Below are positions 1-5,605 of a stretch of 8,052 bases of DNA, one piece after another; the stretch's first letter is position 1; every line of letters starts with the position of its first letter. The DNA is taken from positions 42,842 through 50,893 of the forward strand of contig DCII01000021.1 of the NCBI GenBank assembly GCA_002315935.1, written 5' to 3'. Below the pieces are notes generated by a model that saw only the letters and a list, made by a program, of their open reading frames with translations, was not told where the DNA came from and ran no database searches. Position numbers and translations under genes: made by a program. This DNA comes from Ruminococcaceae bacterium UBA1730. Lineage in GTDB: Bacteria > Bacillota > Clostridia > Oscillospirales > Acutalibacteraceae.

Positions 1-66
1 AAAGCACTTTCTGCATCTGAATCTGGCGCAATTATCAGACCTTTATCAAAAAATGAATTATTATGA
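1..66 (+). CDS. Possible C-terminal end of an upstream gene (partial)
   Basis: The first forward frame is open from the window edge to a TGA at 64-66 and encodes 21 residues ending in SKNELL. The stop lies directly against the left arm of the intrinsic terminator at 66-105, the usual place for the end of a coding region. The fragment is too short to identify. A second forward frame is also open, from position 2 to a TAG at 83-85, but it would run through the terminator stem, so I prefer the first. The reverse strand has an open stretch here too, but I see no ATG, GTG or TTG start for it. The terminator direction supports a forward gene. Confidence 0.4.
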   Translation, partial: KALSASESGAIIRPLSKNELL

Positions 67-105
67 AATAACTGCCTTATGTTAGAGTTGGGCGGTTATT
101 TTTTT
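66..105 (+). terminator. Rho-independent terminator closing the upstream gene
   Basis: The arms AATAACTGCC (67-76) and GGCGGTTATT (91-100) pair over ten positions with one G-U wobble, and the A at 66 pairs with T at 101. The loop is 14 bases. The right arm runs into a T tract (99-105). On the opposite strand the hairpin is followed by a mixed sequence rather than a T run, so it acts on forward transcription. It separates the upstream transcript from the operon that starts at about 177. Confidence 0.82.
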
Positions 106-140
106 ATATGAAACGACATCAACTTTAGCTCCCTTAAATC

Positions 141-169
141 TTGACTTTTATTGCATTTAATAATATAGT
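141..169 (+). promoter_or_regulatory. Sigma-A-type promoter for the FHA-to-mutS2 operon
   Basis: A -35 box TTGACT (141-146) is followed after exactly 17 bases by a -10 box TATAGT (164-169); each matches the consensus at five of six positions. Transcription would begin near 176-177, after the terminator and about 24 bases before the preferred ATG at 201. It is the only promoter of this quality I see before the FHA gene. The start site is predicted from sequence, not measured. Confidence 0.72.
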
Positions 170-176
170 ATATTAT
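160..176. repeat. Perfect AT-only palindrome over the -10 box
   Basis: ATAATATA (160-167) and TATATTAT (169-176) are exact inverted repeats around a single G at 168. The repeat covers the whole -10 element and reaches the predicted start of transcription. It could be an operator for a dimeric regulator or simply a by-product of an AT-rich promoter; the sequence alone does not decide. Confidence 0.45.
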
Positions 177-191
177 GTATAAATGTATTTC

Positions 192-196
192 GGAGG
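192..196 (+). promoter_or_regulatory. Ribosome binding site that fixes the FHA gene start at 201
   Basis: GGAGG lies four bases before the ATG at 201. The earlier in-frame ATG at 183 has no such site and would lie only about six bases from the predicted transcription start, so 201 is the better start. The spacing is a little short but workable. Confidence 0.7.
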
Positions 197-200
197 CAGT

Positions 201-602
201 ATGCTTGAATTTGTTCTTCAAATATCCCGTTATGCACTCCCTTCGCTGACGGTTATAATATTGATTCTCTGTTTTTCAGCTCTTCTCAAGCGAAGAATGC
301 CGTCGCTCGGCAATGCCGTTCTGGTGAGCCTTGCAAACGGAGATGCCTTTCCGCTTTCGAGCCGTGAAACCTCTCTCGGCAGACATAAAAACTGCGATAT
401 AGTCCTCAATTATCCAACCGTTTCAAGGCAACACGCAGTTGTTGTCTGCTCCAAAAAGGGCTGGTATGTTGCATCGGCAAAGAATTCGGCTGATGTGCTT
501 GTGAACGGCCAAAAAATTGAAAAAAAAGCATTTCTGAACAGCGGAGACAAAATCACAATCGGCAGTATTGTTCTCGTGTTCAGGAATGAGCAGGTAAGAT
601 AG
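201..602 (+). CDS. Membrane-anchored FHA-domain protein
   Basis: A 133-residue protein with one N-terminal membrane segment (about residues 12-29) followed by KRR at 30-32, which by the positive-inside rule places the rest in the cytoplasm. The C-terminal part (about 40-128) is a forkhead-associated domain: G60-R61, then NCDIVL, S75-R76-x-H78, VNG at 101-103, and SGDKITIG at 114-121. FHA domains bind phosphothreonine peptides, so this is probably a membrane-tethered reader of Ser/Thr kinase signalling; partner and kinase are not in the window. Similar small FHA proteins in Clostridia often lie beside cell-wall or division genes, but that is context knowledge, not seen here. The stop codon directly abuts the ATG of the M16 peptidase. 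An in-frame start at 183 would add six residues, but the ribosome binding site favours 201. The family call is firm; the role is inferred. Confidence 0.88.
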   Translation: MLEFVLQISRYALPSLTVIILILCFSALLKRRMPSLGNAVLVSLANGDAFPLSSRETSLGRHKNCDIVLNYPTVSRQHAVVVCSKKGWYVASAKNSADVLVNGQKIEKKAFLNSGDKITIGSIVLVFRNEQVR

Positions 603-1859
603 ATGAAAACCGTAACACTTGAAAACGGATTTCGCATTGTTCTGAAATCTGTTCCGCAGTTCAAAACCTGTGCAATGGGGATATGGGTTGCAAGCGGCTC
701 CGGCTATGAAGCTCCCGAAACGGCAGGTGTTTCGCATTTCATTGAGCATATGGTTTTCAAGGGCACGGCAAAGCGTACCGCCCTTGACATTGCAAAAGAA
801 ACGGATGCTCTCGGAAGCGTTATAAATGCTTATACTGCGAAGGATTACACCTGCTTTTATGCACAGGCTCTTTCCGAAAATTCCGCAGGAGTTTTTGACA
901 TTATCTGCGATATGGTCAGCCGTCCGTTATTTTCGGAGGATGATATTGAAACTGAAAAGGGCGTTATTATGGAAGAATTTTCCATGTATGAGGACAGCCC
1001 CGATGACCTTTGCAGTGACACCTTCTGTAGGCAGATATGGAAGGAAAGTATGCTCGGATATGACATTCTCGGAACAAGAAAAACAGTTCTTGCAATGAGC
1101 AGGGATATTCTTTTTGAGCATATGAAAAAATTTTATGTTCCCGAAAGAATGATTGCTTCGTTTTGCGGAAATTTTGATGAGGATGAAGCTGTTTCGCTCT
1201 GCAAAAAATATTTCGGAGACCTTGAAAACACAGGCTCAACCGCTGAACCCGACGGAGCGGAATATTTCAGAAATATAACCGCAGTAAAAAAGGAAGCTAT
1301 GCAGAATCAGCTCGTTATCGGCTTTCCGGGAATCACCTCAAGAGACCCACGCCGCCATAGTGCTGCAATAATGTCTTCAATTCTGGGGGCATCCTCTTCC
1401 TCAAGACTTTTTCAGAAGCTGAGAGAAGAGCTTGGCTTGGTTTATTCGATTGACACCGCCAACACGAAGCAGGAAAAGGCAGGATATTTTGCGATATATA
1501 TGGCTCTTTCGCCGAAATCCGAAAAGAAAGCGATTGAAGAAACCATGAAAATAATTGCGGAATTTCCCGAAAGTATAACGCAGAGCGAGATTGACATTGC
1601 GATTGAGCAGGGCGTTTCCGGCTATGTTATTGAGAATGAAAGCATAACAAATCTTGCTTCGTCAAATGCACTTGAAACCCTTTTTTACGGATTTGTTGAC
1701 CCCGAGGAAGAGGTTGTGAAGCGTATCAGAGCGGTTACTCTTGAGGATGTCAGAAAAATTTCAAGAGAAATTCTCAATCCAAAAAATGCTTCACTCTGTG
1801 CAGTGGGAAATGTCAAATCAGAAAAAACATACAAAAAATATATCGGAACGGTGAAATGA
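603..1859 (+). CDS. M16 family zinc metallopeptidase (YmxG/PqqL-like)
   Basis: A 418-residue M16 peptidase of the usual single-unit length with two homologous halves. The inverted zinc motif HFIEH is at 45-49 (ligands H45 and H49, catalytic E48). The third ligand is E124 or E125 in GVIMEEFSMYED, about 75 residues on as the family expects. The second half carries SRLFQKLREELGLVYSI at 267-283, with the R274/Y281 pair that shapes the substrate site. Both halves are intact, so it should be active without an inactive partner, like YmxG of Bacillus rather than paired YfmF/YfmH types. There is no signal peptide, so it should act in the cytoplasm; substrates are unknown. Its ATG follows the FHA stop with no gap, and only a weak AGG-type site (592-594) precedes it, suggesting translational coupling. 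The proB start follows one base after its stop. Confidence 0.93.
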   Translation: MKTVTLENGFRIVLKSVPQFKTCAMGIWVASGSGYEAPETAGVSHFIEHMVFKGTAKRTALDIAKETDALGSVINAYTAKDYTCFYAQALSENSAGVFDIICDMVSRPLFSEDDIETEKGVIMEEFSMYEDSPDDLCSDTFCRQIWKESMLGYDILGTRKTVLAMSRDILFEHMKKFYVPERMIASFCGNFDEDEAVSLCKKYFGDLENTGSTAEPDGAEYFRNITAVKKEAMQNQLVIGFPGITSRDPRRHSAAIMSSILGASSSSRLFQKLREELGLVYSIDTANTKQEKAGYFAIYMALSPKSEKKAIEETMKIIAEFPESITQSEIDIAIEQGVSGYVIENESITNLASSNALETLFYGFVDPEEEVVKRIRAVTLEDVRKISREILNPKNASLCAVGNVKSEKTYKKYIGTVK

Positions 1860-1860
1860 T

Positions 1861-2670
1861 ATGGTGAATAAAAAAGAAATCAAAAGGCTTGTTGTCAAGG
1901 TAGGCACATCAACGCTCACCTACAACACGGGCAAAATAAACATCAGAAGAATGTCCATGCTTGCAAGAGTGCTGAGTGACCTCAAGAATGCAGGCATGGA
2001 AATAGTGCTTGTCACCTCCGGTGCAATCGGAGTCGGTGTCGGCAAGCTCGGACTTGCCCAAAGACCGAAGGACACCCCTGGCAGGCAGGCGGCGGCAACG
2101 GTCGGTCAATGCGAGCTGATGTTCCTTTATGATAAATTTTTCGGCGAATACGGCAACACAATCGGTCAGCTCCTTGTTACACGGGATGATTTTGAGAATG
2201 AGGAACGCAGAAAAAATCTTCATAATTCTTTTATGAAGCTGTTTGAATACGGTGCAATTCCCGTTGTCAACGAGAATGATGCGGTTGCCGTTGAAGAAAT
2301 AGTTTTCGGCGATAACGACAGCCTTTCCGCTCATTGTGCAAGGATAACCGAGGCTGACCTGCTGATAATTCTGACGGATATTGACGGACTTTTCAGTGCA
2401 AATCCGAGAGAGGATGAAAATGCGGTTCTGATTCATACGGTTGAAGAAATCAACGATGAAATTTTTGCTCTTGCAGGCGGAACGGGCACGAACAGAGGAA
2501 CGGGCGGAATGATAACGAAGCTCCATGCCGCCGATATTGCCGCAAACGCAGGAATTGACACGGTTGTTATGAACGGCTCTGACCCGGAGGATATATATAA
2601 GCTCCTTGACGGCAGAGTAATCGGAACGCTTTTTAAGGCTAAAAAGATTGGTTCCACACAAGAGGTGTAA
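1861..2670 (+). CDS. proB: Glutamate 5-kinase (short form, no PUA domain)
   Basis: A 269-residue amino-acid kinase that phosphorylates glutamate to gamma-glutamyl phosphate, the first step of proline synthesis, in the cytoplasm. Visible signatures are the ATP-site lysine in VKVGTSTL (K13), VTSGAIGVG (51-59), VVNENDAV (135-142, glutamate binding), FGDND (149-153), LTDIDGLFSANP (171-182) and GTGGMITK (213-220). The protein ends soon after the kinase fold; the C-terminal PUA domain of E. coli ProB (367 residues) is absent, a natural short form known in many bacteria rather than a truncation, since no PUA-like sequence follows before proA. Proline feedback inhibition acts through the kinase domain and may remain. 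GGTGA at 1850-1854 is a reasonable ribosome site six bases before the ATG. The gene starts one base after the M16 stop and ends one base before proA. Confidence 0.97.
   Translation: MVNKKEIKRLVVKVGTSTLTYNTGKINIRRMSMLARVLSDLKNAGMEIVLVTSGAIGVGVGKLGLAQRPKDTPGRQAAATVGQCELMFLYDKFFGEYGNTIGQLLVTRDDFENEERRKNLHNSFMKLFEYGAIPVVNENDAVAVEEIVFGDNDSLSAHCARITEADLLIILTDIDGLFSANPREDENAVLIHTVEEINDEIFALAGGTGTNRGTGGMITKLHAADIAANAGIDTVVMNGSDPEDIYKLLDGRVIGTLFKAKKIGSTQEV
2661..2667 (+). promoter_or_regulatory. Ribosome binding site inside the end of proB that fixes the proA start
   Basis: AGAGGTG overlaps the last codons of proB and sits four bases before the ATG at 2672. The frame is open further upstream to an ATG at 2648, but that start would overlap proB by 23 bases, has no clear site, and adds eight residues not expected in ProA. 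The arrangement suggests proB and proA translation are coupled. Confidence 0.8.
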
Positions 2671-2671
2671 T

Positions 2672-3913
2672 ATGGATATAAAAGAAATCGGCATTCGTTC
2701 GAAGAACGCTCAGAAAATACTTTCGCAGGCAGGAGCGGCAAAAATCAATGCGGCTCTGCTCTCCTGTGCAGATATGATTTTGAAAAATAAGGAAGAAATC
2801 ATCAGTGCAAACCAAGAGGATATAAGGCTTGCCCGTGAAAACGGAATGGCTGAAGCAATGATAGACCGTCTGACCCTGACCGAGGCAAGAATTAACGGCA
2901 TGGCAGAGGGCTTGCGTGAGGTTGCAGGGGAGGAATGCCCTATCGGCAAGGTTCTCTGGGGCGAAACAAGACCGAACGGCTTGAAAATCGAAAAGGTTAC
3001 CGTTCCTATGGGCGTTATTGCAGTTATATATGAAGCACGCCCGAATGTCACCTCGGATGCGGCGGCAATCTGCCTTAAAGCAGGTAATTCCGTTATTCTC
3101 AAGGGCGGCAAGGAAGCGGCAAATTCAAATAAAGCAATTGCGGATGCAATGAGAACTGCACTTGAAAAATGCGGCGTTCCTGCGGATTCTGTTATTCTTA
3201 TTGAGAATAATGCAAGAGAAATTACGGCAGAGCTTATGCGAATGAATGAATATGTTGACCTTCTCATTCCGAGAGGAGGAGCCGGTCTTATCCGCTCGGT
3301 TGTTGAAAACGCTTCCGTGCCGGTTATTCAGACGGGTGTCGGCAACTGCCATGTTTATGTTGACAGCGAAGCAGATATGAATATGGCGGCTGAAATCGTT
3401 GCAAACGCAAAGGCATCAAGAGTTTCGGTCTGCAATGCGTGCGAAAGTCTGCTTATTCATAAGGATGTAGCCGAGGAAGCTCTTATTCTTATCGGCGAAA
3501 GACTCAAGGAGAAGAATGTTGAAATCCGTGGCGATGAGGTTGTCTGCGGAGTGCTTCCCTATGCCGTTCCCGCAAGCGAGGATGACTGGGGAAGGGAATA
3601 TCTTGACTATATCATCAGCGTAAAAGTTGTGAATGATATTGATGAAGCAATTGCACATATTTCTCAATACGGAACGGGTCACAGCGAGGTTATCGTTACG
3701 GACAGCCTTGCTTCGGCAAAGAAATTCCAGAATGAAATTGATGCGGCGGCGGTTTATGTTAATGCTTCCTCAAGATTTACCGACGGCGGCGAATTCGGCT
3801 TCGGAGCGGAAATCGGCATTTCGACCCAGAAGCTCCATGCAAGAGGACCTCTCGGAGTTGAGCATATGGTGAGCACAAAATATCTTATCAACGGTGACGG
3901 TCAGATAAGATGA
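2672..3913 (+). CDS. proA: Glutamate-5-semialdehyde dehydrogenase (gamma-glutamyl phosphate reductase)
   Basis: A 413-residue enzyme of the aldehyde dehydrogenase superfamily, close to the 417 of E. coli ProA. It reduces the gamma-glutamyl phosphate made by ProB with NADPH to glutamate-5-semialdehyde, which cyclises to the substrate of ProC. Visible signatures are YEARPNVTSDAAAICLKAGN (120-139), ILKGGKEA (142-149), IPRGG (199-203), the catalytic cysteine C254 in SVCNACESLL, and the ProA C-terminal block from about 363 to 397 (VNASSRFTDGGEFGFGAEIG, then LHARGPLGVE). ProB and ProA often work as a complex because the acyl phosphate is labile, which fits the one-base gene spacing. No proC is present in the window. 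The start at 2672 was chosen for its ribosome site and its match to family length. Confidence 0.97.
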   Translation: MDIKEIGIRSKNAQKILSQAGAAKINAALLSCADMILKNKEEIISANQEDIRLARENGMAEAMIDRLTLTEARINGMAEGLREVAGEECPIGKVLWGETRPNGLKIEKVTVPMGVIAVIYEARPNVTSDAAAICLKAGNSVILKGGKEAANSNKAIADAMRTALEKCGVPADSVILIENNAREITAELMRMNEYVDLLIPRGGAGLIRSVVENASVPVIQTGVGNCHVYVDSEADMNMAAEIVANAKASRVSVCNACESLLIHKDVAEEALILIGERLKEKNVEIRGDEVVCGVLPYAVPASEDDWGREYLDYIISVKVVNDIDEAIAHISQYGTGHSEVIVTDSLASAKKFQNEIDAAAVYVNASSRFTDGGEFGFGAEIGISTQKLHARGPLGVEHMVSTKYLINGDGQIR

Positions 3914-3923
3914 AGGAGAAAAC

Positions 3924-4697
3924 ATGAAAAAAGTTATTCGGCTGCTTTCCTTGGCGGCTGCGACAATTTGTTTTGTTTTAAACATAGGACCGGTTATCAC
4001 AAACAAGCAGATAAACATCGGCGTTGTTACGGGTCTTGCGGTAGCCTTAGTATTTTTGCTTTATGCAGTTAAAATGAACTCTATTCATACCTTGATTGCA
4101 AAACTTTGGAAGAAAGAAATCGGAAAAGCAATTCTGTCCTTTTGTGCTTTTGGACTGATAATCGTCGTTGCGGTGGGCGGATATACCTTTGGTCGTATTC
4201 TGCAATACAGTAAGTCCTCGGATGTGCAAACGGAATATATCATCGTTTTGGGATGCAAGGTGAACGGAACCCAACCGGGTCCGTACTTAAACGGGCGTAT
4301 ACGAAAAGCACGAGAATATTTGTGCAACCACCCTACCGCCACAGCCATCCTCTCGGGAGGAAAAGGAGATGACGAGGGAATATCCGAAGCACAATGTATG
4401 TATAACTGCCTAACCGAATCGGGCATCAACGGCGAACGACTCATTATGGAAGATACATCCACCGCAACCCTTGAAAACTTTAAAAACTCCATTGCTCTTT
4501 TGCAGGCAAAAGGAGTTGAATTGAAAGAAATTACGGTTATCACAAACGATTTCCATGAATATCGTGCATCCAAATTTGCACAGATGTGTGGCCTTACTGC
4601 CTACCCATATCCATATAAAACTCCATGGATTGGCTATGTTCCTTTCGTTCTGAGGGAAATTTATGCCGTTGTTTGTCAGATATACATAGTTGTTTAA
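3924..4697 (+). CDS. DUF218 / YdcF-ElyC-SanA-like membrane protein
   Basis: A 257-residue protein with three predicted membrane segments (about 5-25, 31-51 and 68-90), then a DUF218 domain (about 104-235). Domain signatures are EYIIVLGCKVN (104-114), PYLNGRIRKAREYL (120-133), ILSGGKGDDEGISEA (142-156), the acid-rich MEDTSTATLEN (175-185) and ITVITNDFHEYRASKFA (203-219). Family members such as E. coli ElyC and SanA are linked to envelope integrity and lipid-carrier or peptidoglycan metabolism; the exact reaction here is unknown. A good AAGGAG (3913-3918) lies five bases before the ATG. Codon use differs from its neighbours: none of eight arginines uses AGA, whereas proA uses AGA for ten of 20; TTG and TTA make up ten of 25 leucines; and CCA appears for proline. 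It may have joined this operon later than the genes around it. It lies 10 bases after proA and 32 before the next gene. Confidence 0.88.
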   Translation: MKKVIRLLSLAAATICFVLNIGPVITNKQINIGVVTGLAVALVFLLYAVKMNSIHTLIAKLWKKEIGKAILSFCAFGLIIVVAVGGYTFGRILQYSKSSDVQTEYIIVLGCKVNGTQPGPYLNGRIRKAREYLCNHPTATAILSGGKGDDEGISEAQCMYNCLTESGINGERLIMEDTSTATLENFKNSIALLQAKGVELKEITVITNDFHEYRASKFAQMCGLTAYPYPYKTPWIGYVPFVLREIYAVVCQIYIVV

Positions 4698-4729
4698 AAA
4701 GCAGACATTTTACCGGATAAGGAGATATT

Positions 4730-5605
4730 ATGGCTAAAAGAAAGAAAAATAAATTTGCTTTTCCCGTTGGCGTAATTGCAATGATTCTTGCGGTTATCGG
4801 CTTGATAACGGTGATAAAATTCGGCATTAACGGAGTAAAAAATCTTACCGATAATTCGGTGAAAAAGTCTGAATATGAGGCATTTTTAACCCCTGTTGTT
4901 ATGTTTGACCCCGACCCGTTTGATGACCTTACGCAGGCGGAGGTTCCTCAGCTCGTCAACAGTGCGGTCTGGGCACTTCTCAAGAGCGACAAGGGAACGG
5001 AGGGATATTCATATTCGGATGGAGGCATAATTGTTCCGCAGGAGGATATTGAAAAATATTTTGTTGAGCTTTTCGGCAGGGAAATTGATATTTCAACCAT
5101 GCACTCAAGCATTGACATGAGCGATTACGACATCACCTATGACCCTGCACTCAAGAGCTATATTCTTCCCATTACGGGTATTGATTCGGCATATACTCCG
5201 AAGGTTTATGATATTGATAAGCAGGGAAGCTCTGTTATTCTGACTGTCGGCTATATCGGTGCAAAAGCATGGGCACAGAACGAAAACGGCGAGCTGACTG
5301 CTCCCGACCCCGATAAAATCATGAAAATCACCCTGCGTGAAAGTAGCGGAGAAATGTATATTTCTTCAATTCAGAATGCTGACAGCCAGGAGGTTATTGC
5401 GGTTGTTTCGGAGCGAAGCGAGGAAGTGACCGAGGAAGCAACCGAAGCGGCAACGGAGGAAGCAACCGGGGAGATTATCACAACGGCGGTTGAGGTGACG
5501 GATGAGGACGGCGAAGCAGTAACAGATGAAGACGGAAACGCTGTGACGGAATTTGTTGCCGTTGATGAAGAATTAACTGAAACAGAAACGGAAGAAGAAT
5601 TATGA
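4730..5605 (+). CDS. Uncharacterised single-pass extracytoplasmic protein with acidic repeat tail
   Basis: I do not recognise this 291-residue protein. It starts with a basic stretch (KRKKNK, 3-8) and one membrane segment (about 11-30) with no cleavage site or lipobox that I can see, so it should stay anchored with its C-terminus outside. Residues about 45-225 form a mixed, probably folded domain with many aromatic and acidic residues (for example FDPDPFDD at 59-66 and SDYDITYDP at 131-139). There is no known catalytic motif and no cysteine. The tail from about 228 is low complexity and acidic: TEEATEAATEEATG, then two copies of VTDEDGxA, then a Thr/Glu-rich end. Such tails are common linkers in secreted proteins of Ruminococcus-like bacteria. 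AAGGAG (4719-4724) lies five bases before the ATG. Its stop overlaps the mutS2 start by four bases, so the two are probably co-translated. Confidence 0.8.
   Translation: MAKRKKNKFAFPVGVIAMILAVIGLITVIKFGINGVKNLTDNSVKKSEYEAFLTPVVMFDPDPFDDLTQAEVPQLVNSAVWALLKSDKGTEGYSYSDGGIIVPQEDIEKYFVELFGREIDISTMHSSIDMSDYDITYDPALKSYILPITGIDSAYTPKVYDIDKQGSSVILTVGYIGAKAWAQNENGELTAPDPDKIMKITLRESSGEMYISSIQNADSQEVIAVVSERSEEVTEEATEAATEEATGEIITTAVEVTDEDGEAVTDEDGNAVTEFVAVDEELTETETEEEL
5495..5542 (+). repeat. Two-copy tandem repeat encoding VTDEDGxA
   Basis: Copies at 5495-5518 and 5519-5542 encode VTDEDGEA and VTDEDGNA (residues 256-271 of the extracytoplasmic protein). At the DNA level the copies differ mostly at third codon positions, so this is an old duplication kept at the protein level rather than a fresh slippage event. 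Confidence 0.75.

Noticed and set aside
183..200. Upstream ATG at 183 as the FHA gene start
   Set aside because: It lies about six bases from the predicted transcription start and lacks a ribosome site, whereas the ATG at 201 follows GGAGG.
2601..2670. End of proB as a truncation that lost a PUA domain through a frameshift
   Set aside because: proA starts two bases after the proB stop with a ribosome site built into the end of proB, and no PUA-like remnant exists in any frame between them. PUA-less ProB is a known natural form.
1909..2694. A 261-codon reverse-strand open frame opposite proB
   Set aside because: It lies wholly against a textbook proB/proA start, has no ribosome site I can see, and its translation is rich in Cys, His and Arg without any domain motif. 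It is a shadow of forward codon bias.
2710..3267. A 185-codon reverse-strand open frame opposite proA
   Set aside because: Its low-complexity Ser/Ala/Ile composition is what results from reading proA codons backwards, and proA is complete and canonical.
4698..4729. The 32-base gap between the DUF218 gene and the next gene as a terminator or promoter site
   Set aside because: No inverted repeat with a T tract and no paired -35/-10 boxes are visible; it holds only a ribosome site.
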